Origin: an uncultured Alistipes sp.
GTDB lineage: Bacteria > Bacteroidota > Bacteroidia > Bacteroidales > Rikenellaceae
Assembly (NCBI GenBank): GCA_944321955.1
Contig: CALUNG010000019.1
Coordinates: forward strand, 1 to 38,687
DNA length: 38,687 nucleotides
Direction: 5' to 3'
A program made the translations under genes and the position numbers. Under the pieces are notes generated by a model, which had not been told where the DNA came from, did not search any database, and was given only the letters and a program-made list of their open reading frames with translations. This document shows positions 1-8,291 of the stretch, piece by piece (within the stretch, counting starts at the first letter, position 1; each line of letters starts with the position of its first letter).

Positions 1-366
1 CGTCTGTCGGCATTGTGCGGTTGCGTGGTTGCGGCTACGGGATCGAGTTGCGGAATCACATACCTGATGGGCGGCGGTTACGAGGAGGTTTCGTATGCCG
101 TGAAGAACATGGTTGCCAACCTTACGGGCATGATATGCGACGGGGCCAAACCGAGTTGTTCTCTCAAACTGACGAGCGGCGTATCGACGGCAATACTTTC
201 TGCCATGCTGGCCATGGAGCACAAATGTACGACTTCGGTTGAGGGCATCGTCGACGACGACGTCGACCGTACGATACTCAATCTTACGGACATCGGTCGT
301 GACGGCATGTGCGAAACGGATAGGATGATACTCGATATCATGACTCACAAAAGTTCCGAATCATAA
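1..366 (+). CDS. UPF0597 / L-cysteine desulfidase-like protein, C-terminal part
   Basis: The reading frame is open from the first base, so the gene is truncated at its 5' end by the window edge; only about 121 C-terminal residues are visible. The segment GMICDGAKPSCSLK, preceded by a glycine-rich stretch, is characteristic of the UPF0597/serine dehydratase alpha-like family. That family includes cysteine desulfidases (CyuA/CdsB), which use an iron-sulfur cluster to release sulfide from L-cysteine. The visible cysteines (in SSCGI, MICDG and PSCSL) fit cluster ligands. The cytoplasmic location and the substrate are inferred from the family. A histidine phosphatase gene follows after 16 bases on the same strand and may be co-transcribed. 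The family call is fairly firm, but the choice between serine and cysteine as substrate is not. Confidence 0.75.
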   Translation, partial: RLSALCGCVVAATGSSCGITYLMGGGYEEVSYAVKNMVANLTGMICDGAKPSCSLKLTSGVSTAILSAMLAMEHKCTTSVEGIVDDDVDRTILNLTDIGRDGMCETDRMILDIMTHKSSES

Positions 367-382
367 AAGAATTAATAAGAGA

Positions 383-1654
383 ATGAAATTCAGATTTCTG
401 CTTCTGCTCGGTCTGTTGGCCGGAATATTCTCGCTCGATGCGCAGGATATTCGCGAGGCCATCAAGGCAGACCCTGCAATGTCCGGATCGATATATACAT
501 CGTACAAACCGGACCTTACGCCACAAGTTGCGCCTCCGAAGGGATACAAACCATTTTATATAAGTCATTACGGCCGTCACGGCAGTCGTTGGCATTCGCG
601 TGACAAGTTGTACAATACGGTTCTTTCCTATTTTTCCGAGGCCGAAAAATGCAATGCGCTGACCGATCTCGGTCGCGACGCATACGAACGGATGAAGATG
701 GTGTATGCCGATGCCATCGGCCGCAGCGGTCACTTGACACCCAAAGGGACGGCCGAACATCGCGGCATAGCCGAACGCATGTATGCCGGTTATCCCGAAG
801 TCTTCTCGACGCGTGGCGGCCGCAAATGCCATATCGAATCACGGTCGACAAATGTTCCTCGTTGCATAATGAGCATGGCGGCCTTCAACGAACGCCTGAA
901 GGAGCTCAATCCAGAGATAGACATACATCGCGAGTGTGCCGAACGCTACCTTTCGTATATGAAGAATCTGAAGAATCTGAACGCCATGTACAAGTATACG
1001 AAGGGTGTTTCCGAGGAGTTCATGGACACGCATGTCGAGCCGGATCGTTTTGTCTCGGCTCTGTTCAGACCTGAATATGCCGATACGCTCGATCGCCGTA
1101 TGGTCATGCGCAACATGTTCCGTATGGCGTGCATCATGCAGGATGTGGATTATCTGGGCATATCGTTCTACGATCTGTTTACCGAAGATGAGCTCTTTAC
1201 GCTGTGGCGTTGCTACAATGTGCAGTCTTACGTTACATTCGGTCCTTCCGTTCCGTACGGAGATTCGATCATAATGGATGCAAAGCCGTTGCTGCACCAG
1301 ATCATAACCGATGCCGATGATGCCATGACAAATGGCGGGCGAGCGGCATTTCTCCGCTTCGGACACGATATAAACGTAGTACCGCTGCTGGGGCTTCTCG
1401 GTATCGAAGGCAAGTGCGCGCGTATCTCCGTCGATAGTCTCGAGGAGGTCCATGACTATTGGGCCGACTCTTTCATCACGCCCATGGCCACGAACGTGCA
1501 GTTCATCTTCTATCGCAAGCCCAAGAGCGATGATATCATAGTAAAGGTGCTGCACAACGAGGGCGTATGCCGGCTGCCGATTGAGACGGATATATTCCCA
1601 TATTATCACTGGAAAGATTTCCGCGATCATTATCTGCCGTTGACGGCCGAGTAG
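383..1654 (+). CDS. secreted histidine-type acid phosphatase (MINPP/phytase-like)
   Basis: A 423-residue member of the histidine acid phosphatase clan. An N-terminal signal peptide (hydrophobic LLLLGLLAGIF, cleavage probably after DAQ) indicates export to the periplasm or cell surface. The catalytic RHGSR motif lies in SHYGRHGSRW at about residue 60 and supplies the nucleophilic histidine. The partner HD motif occurs late, in FLRFGHDINV at about residue 325, as expected for the branch containing multiple inositol-polyphosphate phosphatases and phytases. Length is typical. In gut Bacteroidetes such enzymes release phosphate from dietary inositol phosphates; that substrate is inferred from the family. 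A strong hairpin terminator follows the stop codon. Confidence 0.85.
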   Translation: MKFRFLLLLGLLAGIFSLDAQDIREAIKADPAMSGSIYTSYKPDLTPQVAPPKGYKPFYISHYGRHGSRWHSRDKLYNTVLSYFSEAEKCNALTDLGRDAYERMKMVYADAIGRSGHLTPKGTAEHRGIAERMYAGYPEVFSTRGGRKCHIESRSTNVPRCIMSMAAFNERLKELNPEIDIHRECAERYLSYMKNLKNLNAMYKYTKGVSEEFMDTHVEPDRFVSALFRPEYADTLDRRMVMRNMFRMACIMQDVDYLGISFYDLFTEDELFTLWRCYNVQSYVTFGPSVPYGDSIIMDAKPLLHQIITDADDAMTNGGRAAFLRFGHDINVVPLLGLLGIEGKCARISVDSLEEVHDYWADSFITPMATNVQFIFYRKPKSDDIIVKVLHNEGVCRLPIETDIFPYYHWKDFRDHYLPLTAE

Positions 1655-1671
1655 ACCTGTCTGTAAAATTG

Positions 1672-1705
1672 AGAGAGGGCCGGCAGCATCATGCCGGCCC
1701 TCTCT
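1672..1705. terminator. bidirectional hairpin terminator
   Basis: Perfect 14-base inverted repeat (arms 1672-1685 and 1692-1705) with a 6-base loop, located between the convergent phosphatase gene and waaA. The arms are rich in G and C. T-containing sequence follows on the plus side and A-rich sequence precedes on the left, so it can serve both genes. Confidence 0.85.
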
Positions 1706-1722
1706 GTTCTTGTTATTGGGAA

Positions 1723-2952
1723 TTACTCGTTGAATACCGTATTGAGGAACAGGTTCGTAGTGCCCTGGTGCTTGACGGTGTAGTCCTTGGATATGCGGCT
1801 TACCTTGCGCAGATATATCTCGTTGTCACGCAACGGAGCGAACCAGCGCTGCAGCTGCTTGTAATCTATTACGGAGGTGGCGGCCCCCAATGCGACGAGA
1901 TCGCGGGCCTCCTTGAATTTCTGGTAGTTGGGACCGAACGCCATGGGCAGACCGAATGTGGCAGCCTCGAGCGTATTGTGGATGCCTACGCCGAAACCTC
2001 CGCCGATATATGCCCACGAAGCATAACCATAGGCCGATGACAGCAATCCTACGGTGTCGAGAATAAGTACCTGTTTCGATCCGAACGGGGTGAGCGGCGT
2101 GCATCGTGTGTACCTCAAGGCTCCGCCCCTGGTCTGTTCCATTATGTGGGTGATGCGCTGCTCGTCCATCTCGTGCGGGGCTATAATGAACTTTACGGTC
2201 GGATTGTCGTTGATAAGTTGCAAAAGTATCTCCTCGTCGGGACCCCATGTCGAACCGGCAATGAAGAGACGCTCCGTTCCACGGAAACGGTCTATCAGAT
2301 CGATTTTTTTGGCCTGCTTTGCGATCTGCGCCACGCGGTCGAATCGGCTGTCTCCGGCAACAACCACGTTCGAAAAGCCTATTTCGGCAAGCAGTTTCTT
2401 CGACTCTTCATTCTGTACGAAAATCGTATTGAAACTCTTCAGTGCCTTGCGCCATATCGAGCCGTATATACGGAAGAATACGGAATTGCGTCGGAATATG
2501 GCCGATACGATGTAGGTGCGGATCGATCGTCTGCGCAGCTCGGTGAGCAGATTTATCCAGAACTCGTATTTGACGAATATGGCTATTTCGGGATGTACTA
2601 TGTCGAGAAACTTGCGTGCATTGGCCGGTGTGTCGGCAGGCAGATAGAATATGTAGTCCGCTCCGTCGTAGTTCTTGCGTATCTCGTATCCCGAAGGCGA
2701 GAAGAACGTCAGCAGGATCTTGTATTCGGGGTGACGTTCGCGTATCTTCTCGATTATGGGTCTTCCCTGCTCGAATTCACCGAGCGAGGCTACGTGTATC
2801 CAGATGATCCTGTCGTCGGGCTTCACGGCCTGACGCATCTTCTCGAACAGCCCTTTACGGCCTTCCCACCACAATCTGGCCTTGGGATACCACCAGGATG
2901 CTATCCCTATGCACCGGGTATAAATTATGATACCGATATTATATAGCCACAT
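1723..2952 (-). CDS. waaA: 3-deoxy-D-manno-octulosonic acid (Kdo) transferase
   Basis: A 409-residue GT30-family glycosyltransferase that transfers Kdo from CMP-Kdo to the lipid A precursor at the inner membrane. I chose the start at 2952 (MWLYNIGI...), which gives the usual N-terminal membrane anchor; an in-frame start at 3006 adds 18 atypical residues. The N-domain motif WIHVASLGEFEQGRP carries the acidic active-site region. The C-domain shows IIAPHEMDEQR, the glycine-rich YIGGGFGVGIHNTLEAATFGLPMAFGP signature split around residue 320-345, and the FKEARDL segment. It is the last gene of a minus-strand run after pepE and yraN and ends at a shared terminator. Confidence 0.95.
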   Translation of the reverse strand: MWLYNIGIIIYTRCIGIASWWYPKARLWWEGRKGLFEKMRQAVKPDDRIIWIHVASLGEFEQGRPIIEKIRERHPEYKILLTFFSPSGYEIRKNYDGADYIFYLPADTPANARKFLDIVHPEIAIFVKYEFWINLLTELRRRSIRTYIVSAIFRRNSVFFRIYGSIWRKALKSFNTIFVQNEESKKLLAEIGFSNVVVAGDSRFDRVAQIAKQAKKIDLIDRFRGTERLFIAGSTWGPDEEILLQLINDNPTVKFIIAPHEMDEQRITHIMEQTRGGALRYTRCTPLTPFGSKQVLILDTVGLLSSAYGYASWAYIGGGFGVGIHNTLEAATFGLPMAFGPNYQKFKEARDLVALGAATSVIDYKQLQRWFAPLRDNEIYLRKVSRISKDYTVKHQGTTNLFLNTVFNE

Positions 2953-3008
2953 CTCGACGTACGAAGTTTTGCGGGGCAAAGGTAGCATATTTTGTCTGAA
3001 AAGCAAAA

Positions 3009-3374
3009 TTACCAGTGACTTTGCATGGCATTTTCTATATATCTTATGTCGCAGTTGTCGCTGTCGAACATGTCGATGGCGATGAGGTCGAATTGCGGCT
3101 CAAGATTCGTCCCGTAAAGTGCCATGAAAGCCTCTGCCGCACGGAACATGGCGCGGCATTTGGTCGTGGATATGGCCTGCTCGGGGGTAGTCCATCCTCC
3201 GGCCCGACGGGTCTTGACCTCGATGAAGTGTATGGTATCGTATCGGGCCGCAATGATGTCTATCTCGTAACGGCCGTTGCGCCAGTTGCGTTCGAGGATC
3301 ATGAATCCGTTGCGACGCAACCAGTCGACGGCTGCCTCTTCACCCTTGCGGCCGATCTCTGAAGCCGTCGTCAT
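3009..3374 (-). CDS. YraN family protein (UPF0102, endonuclease-like fold)
   Basis: A 121-residue protein of normal length for UPF0102/YraN. The N-terminal segment has the family pattern GRKGEEAAVDWLRRNGF, followed by the putative nuclease core (YEIDIIAARYDTIHFIEVKTRR) with the D...EVK arrangement of restriction-endonuclease-like folds. No function is firmly established for the family; roles in DNA recombination or repair have been suggested. It lies between pepE and waaA on the same strand, with its stop 56 bases before the waaA start chosen here. Confidence 0.9.
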   Translation of the reverse strand: MTTASEIGRKGEEAAVDWLRRNGFMILERNWRNGRYEIDIIAARYDTIHFIEVKTRRAGGWTTPEQAISTTKCRAMFRAAEAFMALYGTNLEPQFDLIAIDMFDSDNCDIRYIENAMQSHW

Positions 3375-3432
3375 TGTTCGGCGTGTTTTGCGCGTAAGAG
3401 AGCCAAGCCCATACGTGATGACGGACTCGTAA

Positions 3433-4134
3433 TCATAACAGAAAACTCAGGTCGTCGCCGGCTTTGACTTCAAATGTGGGTATGCCCTTCTTGAATATGC
3501 GCATCGGACGGTTGCCCTTCAGCTCGAGGTGCCCGTCTTCGTAGAGCAGCATGCAGCCTTCGCGCAATCCAACGACATAGCGACGGGGATTGGCCTGTAT
3601 GTATTCGAGTATGCGTTGCTCGCGGGTTTCGCCGGCATGGCCTTCGGGATTGGCGTCGAGATAGTGGGGGTTGATCTGGAACTTCACGGCTCCGATTGCC
3701 TTGAACGACGACGGTTCGACTATCGGCATGTCGTTTGTGGTGCAGATCGTCGGACAGCATACGTTGCTGCCGGCCGACCATCCTACGTATGGCGTTCCGG
3801 CCTTTACCTTGCGCAGTATGGCGCTCATGAGACCCTGCTCCTGCATTTTCTTCGCCAGGACGAAGGTGTTGCCTCCGCCGACGCAGATGGCCTCGGCCTC
3901 GCGAATCATGCGGGCGGGATCCTTGGCCCGGTGAACTGAATGCACGCGTACGCCTATCTCGTCGAAGCGTGCTTGTACCTTGGCTTCATATTGGGCGTAG
4001 GAGAATGTAACGGCTGCGTAAGGAACGAATGCGACCTCCTTGACGCCCTCGAGAAAGTGCCCGATTTCCTGTATGGGGTATTTTAGGTACTCTTCACCGG
4101 CATTGGTTGAGTTGGATATCATTAAAAGCTTCAT
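3433..4134 (-). CDS. pepE: peptidase E (alpha-aspartyl dipeptidase)
   Basis: A 233-residue member of peptidase family S51, a cytoplasmic enzyme that hydrolyses dipeptides with N-terminal aspartate. The nucleophile elbow GWSAGSN carries the catalytic serine at about residue 120, preceded by AICVGGGNTF, which forms the glycine-rich turn. The segment INPHYLDANPEGHAGETREQR contains the family histidine, and VVGLREGCML follows near the third active-site region. Length and order match Salmonella PepE. It begins the minus-strand run with yraN and waaA and is divergent from acpP. Confidence 0.93.
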   Translation of the reverse strand: MKLLMISNSTNAGEEYLKYPIQEIGHFLEGVKEVAFVPYAAVTFSYAQYEAKVQARFDEIGVRVHSVHRAKDPARMIREAEAICVGGGNTFVLAKKMQEQGLMSAILRKVKAGTPYVGWSAGSNVCCPTICTTNDMPIVEPSSFKAIGAVKFQINPHYLDANPEGHAGETREQRILEYIQANPRRYVVGLREGCMLLYEDGHLELKGNRPMRIFKKGIPTFEVKAGDDLSFLL

Positions 4135-4205
4135 AATATGTTGGTTTTTAGTTTTATTGTGTGGTAGATAGCCTTGCGGCGTTCAAAACATTGGCTTTAT
4201 GATGT

Positions 4206-4213
4206 CAAAAATA
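4206..4213 (-). promoter_or_regulatory. possible -7 box for pepE
   Basis: Read on the minus strand this is TATTTTTG, matching the Bacteroidetes -7 consensus TAnnTTTG about 72 bases upstream of the pepE start. No clear -33 box was found, so support is weak. Confidence 0.35.
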
Positions 4214-4225
4214 ATAAAAAAGTGT

Positions 4226-4233
4226 TATCTTTG
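4226..4233 (+). promoter_or_regulatory. Bacteroidetes -7 promoter box for acpP
   Basis: TATCTTTG matches TAnnTTTG and lies 85 bases upstream of the acpP start, in the divergent pepE/acpP intergenic region. It would drive the acpP-fabF-rnc-radC run. No clear TTTG -33 box is visible at the usual spacing. A short direct repeat (GAATTCGT twice, at 4240 and 4249) lies just downstream in the leader. Confidence 0.65.
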
Positions 4234-4318
4234 CACAGAATTCGTGGAATTCGTTTTGTGGCGTGGAGAACAATTATTTATACCTATAAAATAAATGTTT
4301 AACTAAAACTTGAAAATT

Positions 4319-4555
4319 ATGTCAGAAATTCAGTCCAAAGTTGTTGAGATTATTGTTGACAAGCTTGGTGTAAAGGAATCGGAGGTTACTCCCGAAGCAA
4401 GCTTCACCGGTCACCTCGGAGCAGACTCGCTCGATACCGTTGAGCTCATCATGGAGTTCGAGAAGGCTTTCGACATTCAGATCCCCGATGAGGATGCCGA
4501 GAAGATCGCAACCGTTGGCGACGCCATCAAGTACATCGAAGAGCACAAGAAATAA
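4319..4555 (+). CDS. acpP: acyl carrier protein
   Basis: A 78-residue acyl carrier protein. The DSL motif in [16 protein letters not shown] carries the serine (about residue 37) that receives the 4'-phosphopantetheine arm. The protein is strongly acidic and helical, ending in a lysine-containing tail, as usual. I chose the ATG at 4319 rather than the upstream in-frame TTG at 4310. It is the first gene of a fatty-acid cluster, with fabF 39 bases downstream; it carries the growing acyl chains that FabF elongates. Confidence 0.97.
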   Translation: MSEIQSKVVEIIVDKLGVKESEVTPEASFTGHLGADSLDTVELIMEFEKAFDIQIPDEDAEKIATVGDAIKYIEEHKK

Positions 4556-4594
4556 TCAATCTCAATAACTCGGCAGACGAACAGGTTTGAATTT

Positions 4595-5842
4595 ATGGGC
4601 ATACGGCGTGTAGTAGTTACGGGTATAGGTACGATCAATCCCTTGGGAAACGATGTGGCCGAGTATTTCGCCAATCTTGAAAAGGGTATCAGCGGAGCCG
4701 CCCCGATAACGCACTTCGATGCCGGCAAGTTCAAGACCCGATTTGCCTGTGAAGTCAAGAATTACGACTGGACGCGGTATTTCGACCGCAAGGAGGTACG
4801 CAAGTACGACCTTTTCGCGCAATATGCCCTTGTGGCGGTTGCGGAGGCGTTGCGGGATTCCGGATTCGAGGTCGACAAAAGTGATGCCGAGCGTGCAGGC
4901 GTAATTTGGAGTACCGGTGTCGGGGGACTGACATCGTTTTTCGAAGAGGTAACGGACTATGCCGGGGGAGATGGTACTCCCCGGTTCAGTCCGTTTTTTA
5001 TTCCCAGGATGATTCCCGACCTTGCGGCGGGATACATATCGATAAAGTACGGCTTCAAGGGCCCCAACTACTGCGTCTCTTCGGCATGCGCCTCGTCCAA
5101 TCATGGACTCATAAGCGCTATGGATCAAATTCGTGCCGGACGAGCCGACGTGATGATTGCAGGCGGATCCGAGGCCGTAGTCAACATACCCGGTGTCGGC
5201 GGTTTCAATGCGATGCAGGCAATATCGACCCGTAACGATGATCCGCAGCACGCTTCGCGTCCGTTCGATGTTTCGCGTGACGGTTTTGTCATGGGAGAAG
5301 GCGCTGCAGCTCTCGTGCTTGAGGAGTATGAGCATGCCGTGGCCCGTGGTGCCAGGATATATTGCGAGTTCGCCGGTGGCGGAATGTCGGCCGATGCCTA
5401 CCACATGACCGCTCCGGACCCTGAAGGCAACGGCGCAATGAAATCGATGAAAGACGCATTGGCAGAGGCCGGCATGACGCCGGCAGAGGTCGATTATGTC
5501 AATGTGCACGGTACATCCACGCCATTGGGCGACGTGGCCGAACTGAAGGCCATGCAGAAGCTTTTCGGCGAAGACATCTACAAAGTGAATATCTCTTCCA
5601 CAAAGTCTATGACGGGCCATCTTCTGGGAGCTGCCGCAGCCGTCGAGGCTCTTGCCTGCATATTCGCCATAGACAGGGGTATCGTACCTCCGACGATAAA
5701 TGTCGTCGAGTTGGACCCTGCAATCGACCCCAGGCTCAACCTTACGCTCGGCAAGGCGCAGAAGCGCGACGTGCGTACGGCCATGAGCAATACATTCGGT
5801 TTCGGCGGACACAATTCCACCGTCGTATTCCGTAAACTTTAA
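4595..5842 (+). CDS. fabF: beta-ketoacyl-ACP synthase II
   Basis: A 415-residue condensing enzyme of type II fatty acid synthesis, which joins malonyl-ACP to acyl-ACP. The active-site cysteine is in SSACASSNHGL at about residue 168. The two histidines of the Cys-His-His triad are in VNVHGTSTPLGD and TKSMTGHLLGAAAAVE, and the terminal FGFGGHNST motif is intact. N-terminal RRVVVTGIGTINPLG is typical. It lies between acpP and rnc, a common Bacteroidetes order that suggests co-transcription. Confidence 0.97.
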   Translation: MGIRRVVVTGIGTINPLGNDVAEYFANLEKGISGAAPITHFDAGKFKTRFACEVKNYDWTRYFDRKEVRKYDLFAQYALVAVAEALRDSGFEVDKSDAERAGVIWSTGVGGLTSFFEEVTDYAGGDGTPRFSPFFIPRMIPDLAAGYISIKYGFKGPNYCVSSACASSNHGLISAMDQIRAGRADVMIAGGSEAVVNIPGVGGFNAMQAISTRNDDPQHASRPFDVSRDGFVMGEGAAALVLEEYEHAVARGARIYCEFAGGGMSADAYHMTAPDPEGNGAMKSMKDALAEAGMTPAEVDYVNVHGTSTPLGDVAELKAMQKLFGEDIYKVNISSTKSMTGHLLGAAAAVEALACIFAIDRGIVPPTINVVELDPAIDPRLNLTLGKAQKRDVRTAMSNTFGFGGHNSTVVFRKL

Positions 5843-5859
5843 TTAAAAACCCGATTATC

Positions 5860-7272
5860 ATGTTTGATTTTTTGTTACGCCCCATAAGGCGCAATTTCGG
5901 CATTGATAAGGAGTATTACAGATTTATTGATGACATGTTCGGATTTATTCCGAACAACATCGAATTGTACAAACTGGCCCTCATCCACAAGTCGGCTTCG
6001 CAGTCGATCGGCGGTTTGAGCATGAACAACGAACGGCTCGAGTTTTTGGGCGATGCCGTTATCGAGAGTGTGACGTCGGATTATCTCTATATTGAGTTTC
6101 CGGACCGTAACGAGGGCTTTCTTACGCAGTTGCGATCGAAGATCGTGTCGCGTCAGTCGCTTAACGACATGGCGCACGAGATAGGGTTGGACAAATATGT
6201 CATAACCGGTTCCAACGGAGGCGGACTTGTCCAGAAACATATCTACGGAGATGCTTTCGAGGCTATGGTCGGAGCCATATATCTCGATCAGGGCTACGAT
6301 TTCGTAAACAGACTTCTTATCAACAACATATTTTACAAGCACCTCAATCTCGAATATCTGACCGAATCGGAGACCGATTTCAAGAGCCGTCTGATCGAAT
6401 GGTGCCAGAAGAACCACCACAATGTAACGTTCCGCACGCGTTCGGGCAATGATTCGCATGCGTCGGCTCCGGTATTCAACTCGACGGTAATGATCGACGG
6501 CATGGCCGTAGGCTATGGTACGGGCGATTCGAAGAAGACGGCCGAGCAGAATGCCGCATGCTCCGTTACGAGGGAGATCAGCGATGATGATTGTGTAGAG
6601 TTGCTCGACAAGCTCGATCGTCTCGAGGCCGAAGCGGCGCGGCGCGACCGCAAGACCGAGGCAGAATCCTCTTCCAAAGATCGTAAGTCGGCCGATGATG
6701 CTTCCGAAAAACGCAGCCGTCGCAGGCGTCAGTCCCGCAGACAGCAGACGGATGCCGTACAGACGAATTCCACGCCCGATGCAGGCAATGAGCCTCCGGT
6801 TGTTGTTGACGAGGTTGCTTCTGCAGCCGAGCCGGAAGTTGTTGTCGAGACGGTATCCGCAGAGGTCGTTGCCGTAGAGGCCGAGCGTCCCAAGCGACGC
6901 CGCAGAAACTCTTCGGGTTCTCGACGTCGTGATGAAAATGCGGTTGTCGAAGCCGATCAATCTGTCGAACAGCAGCCTGTTTCCGAAACCGATAATGCCG
7001 ATGTCGCACCGGCCGGGGCAGAAGAGGCTGTTGCGGTAAAACGTCCTTCGCGTCGTCGTTCATCGCGTGCACGTAAGGCAGAAGCTGAACAGACGCCTGT
7101 TGCTAATGACAGTACAGTTGAAGACGGTGCGGTTGCAATTGATGGTGTGGCGCAGGATGGTACTCCCGTTGAAAGGCCTCGGAGACGTCGTCGCAGACCT
7201 GCTGCCGAACGCAATGCCGAAGATCAGAATACGTCTGTACAACAGGCCGAATCAAGTGACGAAACTCTCTGA
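5860..7272 (+). CDS. rnc: ribonuclease III with a long arginine-rich C-terminal extension
   Basis: The first approximately 235 residues form a complete RNase III, which cleaves double-stranded RNA during rRNA and mRNA processing. The signature NNERLEFLGDAV has acidic residues E61 and D65, and YGDAFEAMVGAIYLD supplies D131 and E134, so all four metal-binding residues are present. A double-stranded-RNA-binding domain (about residues 165-232, ending GDSKKTAEQNAA) follows. The remaining roughly 235 residues double the normal length. They are low complexity, with acidic/alanine/valine stretches punctuated by four arginine clusters at about residues 284-296, 342-355, 393-406 and 437-447, three of them starting with a (K/R)RP-type tripeptide followed by consecutive arginines. 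The tail is predicted to be disordered and RNA-binding by inference. radC starts 2 bases after the stop. Confidence 0.95.
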   Translation: MFDFLLRPIRRNFGIDKEYYRFIDDMFGFIPNNIELYKLALIHKSASQSIGGLSMNNERLEFLGDAVIESVTSDYLYIEFPDRNEGFLTQLRSKIVSRQSLNDMAHEIGLDKYVITGSNGGGLVQKHIYGDAFEAMVGAIYLDQGYDFVNRLLINNIFYKHLNLEYLTESETDFKSRLIEWCQKNHHNVTFRTRSGNDSHASAPVFNSTVMIDGMAVGYGTGDSKKTAEQNAACSVTREISDDDCVELLDKLDRLEAEAARRDRKTEAESSSKDRKSADDASEKRSRRRRQSRRQQTDAVQTNSTPDAGNEPPVVVDEVASAAEPEVVVETVSAEVVAVEAERPKRRRRNSSGSRRRDENAVVEADQSVEQQPVSETDNADVAPAGAEEAVAVKRPSRRRSSRARKAEAEQTPVANDSTVEDGAVAIDGVAQDGTPVERPRRRRRRPAAERNAEDQNTSVQQAESSDETL

Positions 7273-7274
7273 TC

Positions 7275-7928
7275 ATGAACTCGGTACTTAACAAATTGGC
7301 AACTCTCGGCGTCGGTTCGTTGACCGACGCCGAGTTGCTTGCACTTGTGCTCGATGACGGCTCCTCGCCGACAGCAGCCATGCAGCAGGCCGAGGGTATC
7401 CTTGCTTCGTGTGGTTCTCTTGCCTGTTTGTCCAAAACGGATATTGCCCGCTTGCGTATGATCGAGGGCGTGGGTCTGAAGCGAGCTTCACGTGTGGTCG
7501 CTGCAGCTGAACTCGGCCGTCGTTTTATGGCGGCGGAGGCCGATACGATCGGCTCTGTCTCGACGAGCGGCGATGTGGCCCGAATATTCCGCCCTCTGGT
7601 CGAAGGTCTGAAACATGAGGAGTGCTGGGTACTGTACCTTACCAATTCCAACCGTATTATCGAGCGTCAGCGGGTAAGTCAGGGTGGTGTGCAGGGTACT
7701 GTCGTTGACCACAGACTGATAGCCAAGCGTGCACTCGAGCTGCTGGCAACGCAGGTACTGATGGTCCATAACCATCCCTCGGGCGATGCCGAACCGAGTG
7801 AACCCGACAAAGTGCTGACACGCCGCGTAGCCGAGGCTCTGGCATTGTTCGACATACGCTTGCTCGACCACATTATTCTTTCGCGCAACGGCGAATTCAG
7901 TTTCCGTCATGCCGGTTTGATAGGGTAG
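7275..7928 (+). CDS. radC: RadC family JAB/MPN-domain protein
   Basis: A 217-residue RadC-family protein of normal length. The N-terminal part has helix-hairpin-helix character (LSKTDIARLRMIEGVGLKRA). The C-terminal JAB1/MPN metalloprotease-like domain carries the complete zinc motif HNHPSGDAEPSEPD, with H165, H167 and D178. The cellular role of RadC is unresolved; the older link to DNA repair is weak. It begins 2 bases after rnc, so translation is probably coupled, and ends at a strong bidirectional terminator. Confidence 0.92.
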   Translation: MNSVLNKLATLGVGSLTDAELLALVLDDGSSPTAAMQQAEGILASCGSLACLSKTDIARLRMIEGVGLKRASRVVAAAELGRRFMAAEADTIGSVSTSGDVARIFRPLVEGLKHEECWVLYLTNSNRIIERQRVSQGGVQGTVVDHRLIAKRALELLATQVLMVHNHPSGDAEPSEPDKVLTRRVAEALALFDIRLLDHIILSRNGEFSFRHAGLIG

Positions 7929-7945
7929 TCTTTTCCGTTGTAATA

Positions 7946-7977
7946 CACGAGGGCAGCCATCAGTGGCTGCCCTCGTG
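7946..7977. terminator. bidirectional hairpin terminator
   Basis: Perfect 14-base inverted repeat (arms 7946-7959 and 7964-7977) with a 4-base loop TCAG, between convergent radC and the winged-helix regulator gene. Confidence 0.85.
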
Positions 7978-7993
7978 CGTTATGCGGTACGGA

Positions 7994-8290
7994 TTATTTT
8001 GAAGATTTTACTGAGATGTATTCGCTTATGGCTTTCACGTACTCCTCGAAAGCATCCGTACCGGCAGGGGTTATGCGACATACCGTTCGCGGCATTTTGC
8101 CCTTGAATGTCTTTTCAATCTCGATGTACCCGGCTTTCTGCAGCTTGTCGATCTGCACGCTCAGATTCCCGGCTGTTGCGCCCGTATGTTCGCGCAGGTA
8201 GACGAAATCGGCGCTTTCGACTCCCACGAGTATCGACATCACGGCGAGTCGAAGTTCTGAGTGCAGCAATGGATTCAGTTCCCGGAACAT
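7994..8290 (-). CDS. winged-helix transcriptional regulator
   Basis: A 98-residue protein made almost entirely of one winged helix-turn-helix domain. It starts LNPLLHSELRLAVMSIL, continues with a recognition-helix region (HTGATAGNLSVQIDKLQKAGY), and ends with a wing (IEIEKTFKGKMPRTVCRITPAG), the pattern of HTH_34/ArsR-MarR-like regulators. It is the last gene of a three-gene operon with two membrane proteins, starting 1 base after the stop of the 213-residue one. An inverted repeat overlaps the operon promoter and is a candidate autoregulatory operator. The ligand or signal cannot be told from the sequence. Confidence 0.85.
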   Translation of the reverse strand: MFRELNPLLHSELRLAVMSILVGVESADFVYLREHTGATAGNLSVQIDKLQKAGYIEIEKTFKGKMPRTVCRITPAGTDAFEEYVKAISEYISVKSSK

Positions 8291-8291
8291 C

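Noticed and set aside
4238-4256. Direct repeat GAATTCGT in the acpP leader
   Set aside because: Only two short copies, with no other support for a regulator site.
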